64,000 bases of DNA from Aegilops tauschii subsp. strangulata (GCF_002575655.3 NC_053036.3:648789387-648853386), one strand, 5' to 3'; counted from the stretch's first letter, positions 1 to 9,776 are shown. Numbers and translations: made by a program. Notes: generated by a model not told the origin, from the letters alone.

Positions 1-74
1 ATGCCAAAGCCAGCATACTAAGTCATTTTTATTCAGTTTGCTTTCTGCTATGCCAAAGCCAGCATACTAAGTCA
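1..74. repeat. 25-bp direct repeat, period 49 bp
   Basis: The 25 bases at 1-25 (beginning atgccaaagccagcatacta) recur without change at 50-74, separated by a T-rich spacer. It lies in the internal noncoding part of CACTA-1. The array may extend to the left of the window. Confidence 0.85.
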
Positions 75-293
75 ATTTATGGCTAGAAGATATATTGCTG
101 GGTTTTGTCTCCGACCATCGTGTCGTGTTGTGGGGTTGCAGCCGGGCGGGGTGGGATAATGATCTTGCAGGTACCCCGAGAGGCCCTTGAGTTTGCCGGA
201 ATGTCGATTAACTTCCGTTCCGGCAAATTCGGGTACTCCATATGTCCTATTTTCAGCAAAGGTCATGCTGAAATTTTCCGTGAATTTTAGCAT
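72..293 (-). CDS. small conserved ORF in CACTA-1, function unknown
   Basis: A 73-codon ORF runs antisense to the other CACTA-1 genes. Its first half (MLKFTENFS..., then a FAGTEVNRHSGK motif) resembles a shorter ORF on the opposite window strand in CACTA-2 at about 46778-46885, where the corresponding motif reads FAGTDINQHSDK. By eye about 15 of the first 34 residues are identical and the DNA also aligns, so either a peptide or a noncoding element could be conserved. No domain is recognised. The sequence overlaps two inverted repeats (189-320), which could equally explain its conservation as a structured or siRNA-producing DNA element. Coding status is uncertain. Confidence 0.35.
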   Translation of the reverse strand: MLKFTENFSMTFAENRTYGVPEFAGTEVNRHSGKLKGLSGYLQDHYPTPPGCNPTTRHDGRRQNPAIYLLAIN

Positions 294-320
294 GACGCTA
301 AAAATAGGACATATGGGGTA
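189..320. repeat. pair of inverted repeats (hairpins) in CACTA-1
   Basis: Two adjacent imperfect palindromes are visible. The first pairs tttgccggaa (about 192-201) with ttccggcaaa near 218-227. The second pairs 231-278 with 281-320: the arms include atatgtcctatttt and aaaaataggacatat, with the centre near ttttccgtgaa. A transcript across it would fold into a long stem. It may be a regulatory or siRNA-generating part of the transposon. Confidence 0.7.
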
Positions 321-1039
321 CTTGCGACTAATGCATGGGCCGGGGTATCTTAGTACTTAATTAAGTAGGATCCTCTTTGTTTATTTGCCTGCGTAATCTC
401 ACGATTGGAGTTGGGGGCGGCCACATGTGAGCCATCCACGAGTCGTTGACCTCGCTCCTGTCCTGCCTGCCCACCTCCCCTACCTGGCCCTAACCGCCAT
501 TAAAGTAACCAATCAAGCTCCTCATCCACTGTGATCACAAAGAAACTATGAAAATGACACAAAGACAATACCCGCCGATCTAGTCTAAACACAATGGCTG
601 GCTAATAGTTAGTGTAGGTGTATATATACACATGAATCCACCTACATCCTGGAAATCCATTTAATCAGAGGAAGACGACGAAGAAGAAGAGGAGGAGGAG
701 GAGGAGGAGGTGAGGTTGGTTAGCCAAGAGTCAAACCCTAAATGATAAAACCTTGGCTTTTAGGGTGCCTCGGTGTCGATAAAAACCTAAACGATCAATT
801 TTCAGCCCTTGGATTAGTTTAGTATTTTTTCACACACTCAGACACTCTTGCTTGCCATGTGTGTGAGAGAGATAGTGAGAGGAGACAAGAAGAAGGGGGT
901 TAGGAAGGGACTTGGACCTTAGCAACAACACACTAACAGCGAATTCCTCGAGAATTAGGTTATTTGGTCAACTTAGAGATCTTGTTCCTTGACAATAACC
1001 AACTTTTTGACCAAACTTTTTTCCTATTTAGAGTGAAAC
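321..1039 (+). other. noncoding leader of the CACTA-1 gene
   Basis: No credible ORF is present. The stretch holds a tatatatacac TATA-like sequence near 620-631, a purine-only tract of about 45 bp (gaagacgacgaagaagaaga followed by gga repeats, about 668-712), and leader-like sequence running to the ATG at 1040. It looks like promoter and 5' UTR for the plus-strand transposon gene. Confidence 0.45.
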
Positions 1040-1987
1040 ATGGCCCACAACGATGAGGCCGGCGGTTCGGGCGGCAAGGCATTCTGGGAGCTGTCCCAGG
1101 AGATGGAGGAAGAACCTCACTGCTATGAGGACGCTGCGGAAGACACCGATCCTGACTACACAACCCCTAGTGGTGTCGGGGATGACACCACTGATGGTGC
1201 CGCCGAGGATGCCACCACTGATGATGGCAGCGCACGCACAGATGGCAGCCAACCGAAGAGGCAACGGAAGGACCGGCGCCCGAACGTGCTCGGCACCGTC
1301 AAGGAGGAATTTACTGAAGTGAACTGCGACGGGGATCCAACGGCGCCCAAAGAATTAGTCAAGGGGTACTCGGTTCAGCTCGGGTGCATTCTCCGGAGCA
1401 CCGTCTCGATCAACACCGAGAACCTAAGGCATAAGGGCCGAGGGAATTTGCGCAACCTCCTCTTCACGAAGCTGCACGAACGATACAAGTTCCCCGCTGA
1501 GTTTGCAAACACACGCCTCTCAGGAAATAAAGTGAACAGTGCCGCGCTCACGAAGATGAGCACGACCCTGTCTACTTGGAGAAGCACAGTGAAGAGAATG
1601 ATTAACAAAGGTGATAGTTATGAGAAGATCAAGGCGAAAAATCCTTCGATCAGCGAAGATGAATACAAGGAGTTCAAGATCAACTGCGAGAGCGGCGCAT
1701 CCGAGGAATCAAGTCAGTGGGGGAAAGAGATGCGGGACTTGAACTTAGGGGTCCACAAAGTCGGTCCCGGCGGTTACAGAGTGGCGGAACCTATATGGGA
1801 CAAGGAGGACGCGGAGCGTGCCGAGCAAGGCCTACCGCCCCGCTTCAAGAAATACCGTGAGAAGCAGATCAGGAACTATGTCAGGGCCCGGTACAAGGAG
1901 GACCCGGTAACAAAGGAGCTTACCACGGATCCGAAGACCAAGGCGCTTGAGAAAGTTCTGGTAAGGAATACACCCCCGCGTAATTAG
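1040..1987 (+). pseudogene. CACTA-1 Transposase_24-like coding exon 1
   Basis: Encodes an open 315-codon frame from ATG 1040. An acidic, low-complexity N-terminus (about residues 1-75) precedes a basic stretch and then a domain rich in conserved Trp, Arg and Lys (about 105-300) that resembles the plant transposase family Transposase_24 (Ptta/En/Spm). This protein accompanies the catalytic TNP2 protein in grass CACTA elements and is presumed to bind DNA or chromatin in the nucleus. The reading probably splices at the donor gtaagg (1961) to an acceptor ending at 2053, because the next frame continues the protein. Exon 1 itself looks intact. It is called a pseudogene because later exons carry frameshifts. 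Confidence 0.7.
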
Positions 1988-2053
1988 CTACATATATGGT
2001 TGCATTCTAGTTAATGAAGCCAAATTTCTAAATGGTTCACATTCCTTCCACAG

Positions 2054-2951
2054 GAGATTGAAAGCAGTAGCGCAGGGTCGTCTCAGAGCTCCCCAGCTTG
2101 GGACAGCACTCTAAATAGGGCGTTGAACATAATGAAAAACAAGGATAAGCTCAGTAAGCCGTCGTCAGCTGGTCGTGTGGCCGGCAAAGGCTTGTCCACA
2201 AAATGGTCGTCATACTATAACGCTGGTGGGCGAAAGGAGAAAAAGACCAGCTCGGAAAGCCAGTCGCGCGAGGTTCAAGAACTCAAGGCACAATTGGCGC
2301 GGACTCCGGAGATTGTCCAAGAGCAAGTGCAACAACAATTGGGAACGACGCTCACCGCCATTGTGCCTAGCTTGATTGAGGGGCTGCAGGCGTGGATTGC
2401 GGGCGGCCAACAGGGGCCCCCCAGTTCCCAGCTTCACGGCCAGCAACTCGCACAATGCGCAGGCGGCACCATTGGTGTCTCCGGCAGAGGCGGTATTGGT
2501 GTCTCCGGCGCCGGCACGGGCATTGGAGCTTAATGCACCCGGGTGTACACCGTCCGGCACCTCGGCAGCAAGCGCCCCCTCCGTCAGTTGCACGCCCGCC
2601 GTTGGCGGTGCCTCGACATTAGCCGAGCTCGACGCCATCACGGTAACTAAGCCTCTCGGCCGATGACTTCATCTCCTTGCCTTTGACTGAGCATCCCTGA
2701 CGCCCTACATGTTTTCGCAGGGCGCCGCCGATGTTCCATGCATTCTCCTGCACTTCGTGGGCGGCGAGTTGATAGATGTCGCCAAGGGCAGAATCGTTCA
2801 ACCGGGCAACCCCGTGTTCCACGGTAATCCGATGCCACCCACTGTGTATAGGGTTGAACTGGTTCGGGTGCTGCCAGGCTGCGACGAGTTGTTACCTCCA
2901 ATTCGACCCACTGGGGCCAACGAAGATGATGTGATGACCCTCAACGCCTAC
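2054..2951 (+). pseudogene. CACTA-1 exons 2-3: coiled linker plus DUF8039-like domain
   Basis: Exon 2 (about 2054-2642) continues exon 1 in frame and encodes a Lys/Ser-rich segment and a Gln-rich helix (about 2270-2345). The frame then changes at a C-run near 2417-2423: the original frame stops at 2533, whereas the neighbouring frame continues as a Pro/Ala/Ser-rich linker to a donor at 2643. Exon 3 (2721-2951, 77 codons, acceptor ttttcgcag) encodes a compact domain with LLHFVGGELIDVAKG and VYRVELVRV motifs, recalling the DUF8039 domain found beside Ulp1-like regions in grass transposons. It ends at a gtaagc donor. The frameshift is the reason for the pseudogene call. Exon boundaries are inferred from consensus splice sites and frame continuity. 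Confidence 0.6.
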
Positions 2952-2974
2952 GTAAGCTAGCCCCTGCTTTGGCC

Positions 2975-3812
2975 GAAGAGCCAGATTCGTTTGGGGGCGG
3001 GGGACACCACCCCACAGACAACACCGCCAGTCGTGCCAGCGCCAAGCCATGGCAAGACCACCGCAACGCTACCGGACATGCCGGACATCCCTATGGCACA
3101 GGATCCGGACATGCATATGGCACAGGATCCAGACGACGACGACTGTACATTTAGCAACATCGATAAGTACTTTGCCGAACATGGGTACGGTGACGAATTC
3201 TTCGGGCCTCCTTCTCAAGAACCCAACCCTGAAAAAGACGACCGCGATCGAGCTGGTACCGCGGAGAAACCCAATTACAACAGGCGTCGTCTGGCGTTCA
3301 GTTCTCAGGAGACGCCTCCAGCTGCCGCCTTCACCGAGCCTCAGATAGCCGAGGTGCAGAATATTATCAGCCCCAACACACTCAAGAAGGCGGTCTCTGA
3401 GCAGAACTTGATCCCATTACAGGAGATGAGGAAGAAGGGACGGAAACGAAAGAATAACAAGGGCGGTGCGAGCCAGCCGGCACCGAGTACGATCCGTGCT
3501 CAGGACGGGCCACCTTCACCTAAGGATATCTCGAGGAGGGTGCATGTGGCGGGTAGGCCGATGCTACCGACTAATCCGCTCAATGCTGCAACCGGTGCTA
3601 TGCGGAGTCTGCATGACAATGTTCTTTCTTTGGAGAAGCGGCGTCTCTCCGAGAATGATGTGGCATACCCGGTTTTCGTGTCCAAGGTGCCGAGGGCAAG
3701 GGCTTTGTGGATAGCGCCGTCGGGGGTACGATCGTCCTGCGGTTTGATGACATCTTCGCTATGTTTAACCTTCATCCGCTGCACTACACCTTCATTCGGC
3801 TATTTTCACTGA
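2975..3812 (+). pseudogene. CACTA-1 exon 4: disordered linker leading to Ulp1-like region
   Basis: The frame open across 2991-3812 encodes a Pro/Thr-rich start, an acidic segment containing an MAQDPD motif twice (about 3093-3140), a basic KKGRKRKNNKGG motif (about 3430-3465) that could be a nuclear localisation signal, and the beginning of a conserved region. Near 3690 the frame shifts: the frame in use runs on to a stop at 3810, while the conserved reading (residues after FVSKVP) continues in the frame of 3707-3990. One inserted or missing base explains this. The segment has no catalytic motif and links the DUF8039-like and Ulp1-like parts of the same transposon protein. Confidence 0.55.
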
Positions 3813-4649
3813 GTATGGAGATGTGGATCATTAGAGACAAGACCCCGAACATCGTGATAGTCGACACCTTCTACATGCGTGCCAAGATATTGGGCAGCGC
3901 TGGGGACCGGCAAGTCGCGAGTTCATACCTCGAAGGCGTCAATCTGGCAAACCCAGATAAGGATAACTTCCTCGTGCCTTACTTTCCCGAGTAAGTCATC
4001 CCCTCACCGCCCCGTAACATATGATTTCTTAGATTTCGATCGTTCTTTATTTTCCTAACATTCCGTGTTTTGTGCAGTGACACATTGCACACTCATCCTC
4101 TTAAGCCCGAAATATTCCATGGCCACGTATTTCGATCCGGACCGTCAGTCGAAGAAAGACTACACAAATATCAAGAAAGTTCTTAATGATGTTCTCCCCG
4201 GCTACGCCAGATCTGGAGGCACCTTCAGCAGGCCAGTTCGTAGGTACGGCAAGCACATCTTCAGCCACAATACGACGTTCTCCTGCGTCAAGCAGCCGCC
4301 TGGCGGTCAGAAGGATGCCTACTACGCCCTCCATCACATGCGGGCGATCGTACGGGACCATAATCACCTTCTGCTACCAAGTAATCTCAAAGATTGGGCC
4401 GCATGCTTGTTGACAATCCAGGACGCGAACATCAGACAAGAATTCTTTCGCATCCAGTCGGAGTTTGCGGAAATCATCCATCAAGATGTCCTTCGTACCT
4501 CGGGGCAGTTCTATCTCAGACATCAACCGTCCAATAGTGAGATAGAAACAACGCTAGAAATGCAGGCTGACAACACCCGCGATTTCATGACCATCACGAA
4601 AGACGGCGGCTTCATCCACGCTCCGGTCCCTGAGGCGAGTCGAAAGTAG
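3700..4649 (+). pseudogene. CACTA-1 Ulp1-like (C48 peptidase-like) C-terminal region
   Basis: Two exons, about 3700-3990 (donor gtaagt at 3991) and 4078-4649 (acceptor tgtgcag), encode a region resembling the Ulp1/C48 cysteine-peptidase fold: a THCTLILLSPKYS strand with the His position, a following FDPD strand, and a QPPGGQKDAYYALHHM segment where active Ulp1 enzymes have the catalytic Cys before Gly-Tyr/Phe-Tyr. Here Asp-Ala replaces the expected Cys-Gly, so peptidase activity is unlikely. From memory, this KDAYYALHHM form recurs in related Triticeae elements, suggesting a family trait. The exon junction is also out of frame by one base, so this copy is broken. A tail of about 100 residues follows before the TAG at 4647. 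Confidence 0.6.
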
Positions 4650-4896
4650 TGATGCTATGTAGTTCTGAAATGTCGATTGGCTCATGTTGTAATATTAAAC
4701 TTTAATGAACTTGTATGTCTCTTTGGTTTGGACAGTCGTTCAACTTATATGTAATTGATGCTATTTATTAGTAGGACCATGAATCGTGTTATTAATGTGT
4801 TGTTTTTCTCTTTCGATCCTTTTGTTGCATACTTATATATTGCTTATGTATTGTCTGTGAATTGCTACTAACTTTGTGTTTGGCTAATGCATAGAG

Positions 4897-5151
4897 ATGC
4901 CATCGTATGTCGTGTACAAGGGTAAGGTTCCCGGAGTCTACGACGACTGGGAGGAGTGTCGGAGACAGGTTCACCGTGTCAGCGGTAACAGTTACAAAGG
5001 GTACACCACTAGGGCGGAGGCGGAAGTTAGATACGCGCGCTATCTAGCGGGAGAGAGGAGGGAGCGGAGGAGGAACCGGATGAAGACCAGTTTCATTGCG
5101 ATGATGCTAATCGTGATGACCGCAACTCTCTTCTATGTGATGGTAGTTTAG
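4897..5151 (+). CDS. viroplasmin/RNase H1 N-terminal-like microprotein with membrane tail
   Basis: An 84-codon ORF starts at ATG 4897. Residues 1-51 match the small domain shared by caulimovirus viroplasmin and the N-terminus of RNase H1, which binds RNA:DNA hybrids or dsRNA: YVVYKGKVPGVYDDWEEC, then QV, SYKGYTTRAEAEVRYARYL. An Arg/Glu-rich stretch (about 52-62) follows. The last 22 residues (TSFIAMMLIVMTATLFYVMV) form one hydrophobic segment, so the predicted product is a tail-anchored membrane protein. No RNase H catalytic domain is attached. It lies 250 bp downstream of the Ulp1-like exon, inside CACTA-1, on the same strand, and is free of stops although the neighbouring gene is broken. 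Function is unknown; a role with transposon RNA or R-loops is speculation. Confidence 0.7.
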   Translation: MPSYVVYKGKVPGVYDDWEECRRQVHRVSGNSYKGYTTRAEAEVRYARYLAGERRERRRNRMKTSFIAMMLIVMTATLFYVMVV

Positions 5152-5379
5152 ATGATCGATATCGACTTGTAATGTGAAGACAAACTCGCTACTCGCGGTT
5201 TTGAGACTTGTAATGTTCTAACTTTGTTCGGTCTTTTGAATTCGGAGACTAATATGATGAATTTTATTCGGAGACTAATCTTCTATTGTATTCGATAACT
5301 CTGCTGTTTATATGTTGTGCTGTCTATATTCGGTGCAGTAATATGTTTTGTAACCTGTGCAAATATCAGAAAAGAAAAA

Positions 5380-5710
5380 AAAATCCCTAATATTCATACT
5401 AGTGGCGCACAACCCAGAACTTTAGTGGCGCACTGCAAAATGCACACTAGTGGCGCATCAGCAACAAGTGCGCCATTAGTAAGCCAGAGACATGGTTAAA
5501 TATGGCCCCCTGGGAGGCATTCTAATGGCGCACCGTATGGTCTACTAATGGCGCACTACATGGTGCGCCATTAGCATCTGGTATACTAATGGTGCACCTG
5601 TGGTGCGCCATTAGTAATAAAATCTAATGGCGTGGTGCTAGTGGCGCACCTGTAGTGCGCCATTAGTAGGCAAAACAGGTGCGCCACTAGCAGGCCTTTT
5701 CCTAGTAGTG
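5380..5710. repeat. CACTA-1 subterminal repeat array and terminal inverted repeat
   Basis: A short motif, ctaatggcgcacc or ctagtggcgcacc, is repeated in both orientations about ten times between 5395 and 5690, and the array ends in the terminal repeat tttt-cctagtagtg (to 5710). In En/Spm-type elements such arrays are the binding sites for the TNPA-like protein and are needed for transposition. The preceding 5152-5379 is AT-rich noncoding 3' flank of the microprotein gene. Confidence 0.85.
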
Positions 5711-6494
5711 TGACTACACGTGCGCGAGCAGGAGTGCTTCGGCCCAGCATGCACTACTCCGCCGACGAGTATGTGTGCGCCGCCTCGACGTCGACGCCAT
5801 CACCCGTCCCCACCTTCGCTCGCGCTGCCCTTCGGGATCCCCACTGACTAGCTGCGATGCAGGAGGAGTTCGACGCCTTACAGCGCAACCGCACGTGGCA
5901 GCTTGTTCCGCGACCCCCTCGTGCCAACATCATCTCTGGCAAGTGGGTGTTTCGCCACAAGACTCGCCCGGACGGTTCTCTCGAGCGCTACAAGGCTCGG
6001 TGGGTGGCTCGTGGTTTTCGGCAGCGCGCGGGCGTGGACTTCACCGACACCTTCGCCCCGGTTGTGAAATCGGGCATGATTCGCGCCGTGCTTCAGCTGG
6101 CGGTCTCGCGCGCCTGGCCTGTGCACCAGTTGGATGTCTCCAACGCCTGCTTGCACGGCCATCTCGCTGAGCAGGTGTTCTGTGAGCAACCCACTGGTTT
6201 CGTCGACGCCGAGCACCCCGACTTCGTGTGCTTGCTCTCGCGTTCTCTTTACGGGTTGAAGCAGGCGCCTCGGGCTTGGTACCAGCGTATCGCAACCTTC
6301 CTGCAGTCTCTCGGATTTCGGTCCACTCGCTCCGATGCTTCACCCTTCGTGTATCATCAGGGAGTTGACACTGCATATCTGCTGCTCTATGTCGACGACA
6401 TCATCCTTACGGCGTCCGCCCCCGACCTCCTTCAGAGGCTGACTGCTCGTCTTCGTGATGAGTTCGCCCTCAAGGACTTGGGGCCCCTGCACTA
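5711..6494 (+). pseudogene. Ty1-copia reverse transcriptase fragment
   Basis: The frame at 5857-6495 encodes the N-terminal two thirds of a copia reverse transcriptase. The usual landmarks are in order: MQEEFDALQRNRTW, the WVFRHKTRPDGS region, KARWVARGF, FAPVVKSGMIRAVL, QLDVSNACLHG (normally Asn-Ala-Phe), SLYGLKQAPRAWY, and YVDDIILTAS with the catalytic YVDD intact. It stops at KDLGPLH followed by TAG, well short of a full RT/RNase H. Its upstream gag-integrase part is absent, replaced by CACTA-1. The GC-rich codon usage differs from the AT-rich surroundings. It is a non-functional retrotransposon relic. Confidence 0.85.
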
Positions 6495-6600
6495 GTTTCT
6501 AGTCTTGTATAGTTGAGGTAGAGGCCTCCCTTGTATTATATATACGTGCACCAGCACCCCATCAATACAACGTCTATTGTATTGCAAACTTTCCCATCTA
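6495..6600 (+). mobile_element. remnant of copia LTR end
   Basis: Directly after the truncated RT comes LTR-like sequence: a tattatatatacgtg promoter-like stretch and a T-rich R/U5-like part (accccatcaatacaacgtct) ending near tattgca at about 6588. The RT C-terminus, RNase H and polypurine tract are missing, so an internal deletion joins pol to the LTR. Confidence 0.45.
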
Positions 6601-7284
6601 CAATATCCATTCAGTAGGTAGGTACATAAGGCAGTACTGTAATGCTAACAAATAGTGTATGTGCTATTTATGTACGCTTGGCCCATGTCCATGGGCATTG
6701 AGCAGAGAGTGACCAGACTTGAATATATACGCTCGTACGTACGTATACTGAAGCTGCATGCATGCATGTTGGTCTGGCATCAGGTGGAGTACGTCACAAT
6801 TTATTCTGCCGGCGCCATACTGTGCCAAGCTAGGGCACGGCGGAGGAGGAGGACAGGTCCCCATGCGGCGGTGGCGCAGCAAATTCCCCAGGCGGTTGCC
6901 AGCGACGAGCAACCCAGGCAATCAACACAAGAGCGCAGAACCAGTCAGCCAGTGCACAATAAATTTCCGTTCTTTCTCTAAATTTTAGTACTTCACACCA
7001 ACTGGATACTAGCTTCCCTACGTAGTCCTGGGTTGTAGTACCGCTGTAGCAATGTGAAATTTCTAAGGATTAAAATATTGTATGTTTGCTGAGTTGGATG
7101 AGAGAGAAGAGGAGAGAGAAGGGGAGCGGGCTGCAGCACGTCCTCCAAGAAACAATGTGAGACTGTAAGGTGGGCATCTATTAATGAAGTAGTAGTAGTT
7201 TATAAATTGCTACTATACATGTTGGCTATTAGGTTGGCTATAGATGATGTGGCAACTTCATATATAGCCGATTGTTGGCTATAC
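6601..7284. other. low-copy intergenic DNA with distant similarity to 16.5-17.2 kb
   Basis: No gene is supported. Short anchors such as ccattcagtaggtaggtaca (about 6608) and gcatgcatgcatgttggtct (about 6755) resemble sequence at 16520 and 17120, suggesting a very diverged copy of the local duplicated unit described at 9779. Small ORFs here are unsupported. Confidence 0.4.
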
Positions 7285-7560
7285 TATTAACCATGCTCTA
7301 AGGCTAGTCATAGTGAGGAGTAACTTACACTAGTGTCAGGCACTAGTCTATGTTACTATATTTATAGTGAGGAGTAATATAAAGCTAGTGTCATAGGTGA
7401 CTGTATTTATTAGGTGCTAGACTCATTATGCTACTTCAAACAACTCTTTTCTCATTAACTACATCCTATATAAGCAAATTTATGTTGGGGTGCGTTATGT
7501 TACTTGCTAAATTACTTCAATTATGACCAATTTTATGGTTTATGATCAATTTTCTTCTGC
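7285..7560. repeat. MITE-like element of the 'agtgaggagtaac' type
   Basis: The sequence aggctagtcatagtgaggag begins an AT-rich element with an internal duplication (agtgaggagtaa at about 7314 and 7368) and an end resembling the reverse complement of its start (gttacttgct...attatgacca). It resembles the MITE types at 59789 and about 60395. Exact ends and target duplication are not clear. Confidence 0.45.
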
Positions 7561-7968
7561 CTGCCCAACTTATTTGTTGTAGCTCTGCCACTGCCCATAC
7601 ATACAGCTTTTAGCTTTTGAATTACCAAATATATATACTACGCGGTCCAGATGGATCATCGAACAGTTCAATTATAAGAAGGGGAAGAGCCTTTCTGTAT
7701 ATATTTTTTAACACTAACAGACAACGACAAGATATTTATCAAATTTGCAACATCAGCATGCATGAACGAATTGTATAATTGTATGATGCATACTGTCTGG
7801 TGCGTACGATAGGTACCATATATTGATACATAGGATTCTTTTGACCAAACTGAACTGAAATGAGAGGAAGTTTGCGGCGTTGTGTGAATCAAATTATGTC
7901 TCTGTCATCAATCTGCATGGAGATCTTCTAGAAGCTTGCTTTGAATTGGTTACAGATATTATATACTA
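7561..7968. other. intergenic DNA, no gene seen
   Basis: AT-rich. Near 7915 the sequence tggagatcttctagaagctt matches the unit copy at about 61056, a further trace of the duplicated unit. Nothing else is recognisable. Confidence 0.35.
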
Positions 7969-9776
7969 CTCCCTCCATTTCATAATATAAAACATTTTAG
8001 CTATTTCAAAATATTAACTACATATATACTAAAATATGTCTAGATACATACGAATCTTTACCTAATAATAAAGGACGGAGACTTTCATAGTTCTTCATAC
8101 GTCATCCCTTTATATCCGTTAATTTTGTGGTAACAATAAAAATTGACGGCTGAGATTGAATAATAGATCTACACACGTGCAAAAGGAAAAAGAAAAGGGA
8201 AAAAAAGAATCGAGAAACCCTATATATCATCTGTGGCTCAGCCTCACTATTTTCATTGGTAGGTCACCTCCCTTCTGCCACACGTGCACGTCGCATTGTG
8301 CTTCGGCTGGGCTAAATCGGCCGACGCAAGGAAGACTCCCTTTTTCCTATGTCAACTCGATCATGATCGGCCGACGGTTGCAATAGGAACTTTCTCCCCC
8401 ATCATATAATTCCTCTCCTCTTGTCTCCCAACGAAGTAGGACCATCGATTTCCCAGTAAAAAATATTAGACCATCAATTCTGAGAATCTCGAGCCCTTCA
8501 CTTCCAGATCGCAAACCAGGACCCCCACATCCCGATCGATCGAAGCTAGCCCGGCGAGATGAAGGAACGGCAGCGCTGCATTCTCCACTGGCCGTTTCAC
8601 GGAGGCGGCATGTCACTTTTGCGATGCCTTCCAACTCGATCCCCGACAAGCACATCATGTCCCGAACGTGGAGAAGACCACCGCGCTTAAGCCAGGTTGG
8701 GCCAAGGACCACTCGCGTCACGACGCCGCTCACCTCGGCCTCGGGACGCCCTCAAGGCAGTCGGGGTCGGCAAGAAGGGACTTGCCCTCGAGGCTCAAGC
8801 CCACCAACAAGCCCCTCGAGGACGGGCTCACACATGTCCATCTGGCCCTCCTGCCCCGACACCATCGGCAAGCTGTTACAGCGTCTCACCTCTAGAGCAA
8901 GATCGCCCCCCACCACAGGCTTCTATCTCGAGCAGCTGGAGTTCTGGGAGATGATGCGGGATGTGAAGCGGAATCCCAATAATCTCTTACCAATAATCTC
9001 ATAAACTACCTCTCCGACCCCGCATGGTGCATGTCCTCAGCTTGCGTCAGAGTTTGATGTGGTCCTGCGTTGTTTTCAAGTTCATGGCTGAGTATAAACA
9101 TAGGCTTCTATCCAGATTTTCTAGGTCTCCCTAATCTCATTGTTTATAGCTGGTGGCAGCTCTATCATCTTCTCCCGTATCACCTCCATCACATGTTGGT
9201 TTGGTCTATCATCTACACGGCTCCATTTACCTTTCATGATTCACACTAAATCTTATCTGATTCATATTGTTAACTAAAATCAGCCCTAGATCACAACCAT
9301 TGGTGGATCTGTCATTGCTGAAACAAAAATTCATGCTCGTACAGTTTAGGTCAGGTGTGGTCAATCTCAACCCCGTGAGAATGCCGCCTAGATGTGGCGG
9401 TGGTGCGCAAGCTTTTCGAGGACACTCAAAATCCAAAATAATTATAGCACAATTTGGATAATTATGTATTATTTGGAAGAAGAATTAGAAGCTCGTAAGG
9501 CGGTGTTGGATGGCGCACCACGCAGACGCACAGGCAAGGTCGAGCCGGTGGCTAGGCCTAGCCACGAGGAGCGCTTTGGAGGCCACGGGGTGACAAGGGT
9601 AGTAAGTGCAACACGAATGCGGCACCATGTTGAAATAGATGGCGTGAGTTGGGTTTCTTCAATTATGCTTACTAGGTTAAGGACATCTGAATTGTTTTCT
9701 TCTCCCATTGCAACGCACGGGTCTTTTTGCTAGTCAAGAAAAAGCTAAAAGATCTTACATTAGCGAATGGAGGGGG
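7969..9776. mobile_element. Stowaway MITE split by a Helitron
   Basis: The left half (7969-8054) begins ctccctccatttcat after a TA at 7967-7968. The right half (9734-9776) ends in gcgaatggaggggg, followed by TA at 9777-9778. The arms are inverted: cattttag in the left arm pairs with ctaaaag in the right. Removing the Helitron at 8055-9733 restores a Stowaway (Tc1/mariner-type) MITE of about 129 bp with a TA target duplication. Confidence 0.8.
8055..9733 (+). mobile_element. short non-autonomous Helitron
   Basis: The element starts TCTTTACCTAATAATAAAGG and ends TTTTTGCTAG. It lies between a host A (8054) and T (9734), as expected for Helitron insertion at A^T. Just inside the 3' end is a GC-rich hairpin, cccattgcaacgcacggg (9704-9721), 8 bp before CTAG. 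These start and end sequences are characteristic of a Triticeae Helitron family. There is no Rep/helicase gene. Between 8500 and 9000 base composition becomes GC-rich and an ORF of 126 codons (8624-9004) is open, which may be a captured host gene fragment; I do not recognise it. No target-site duplication is expected. Confidence 0.8.

Larger units (their letters stand above)
1..5710 (+). mobile_element. CACTA (En/Spm) DNA transposon CACTA-1, 3' part
   Basis: The right end is defined by the terminal sequence ttttcctagtagtg ending at 5710, the reverse complement of the CACTACTAGGAAAA terminus of Triticeae CACTA elements. It is preceded by about 330 bp of subterminal repeats. The left terminus is not in the window, so the main transposase gene (TNP2/TNPD type) probably lies upstream. 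Inside are plus-strand coding remnants typical of grass CACTA elements: a Transposase_24-like region, a DUF8039-like region, a Ulp1-like region and a small viroplasmin-like gene. The downstream flank is copia retrotransposon coding sequence, so the element seems to have landed in an older copia copy. The 3-bp target duplication cannot be checked because the left end is missing. Confidence 0.85.
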
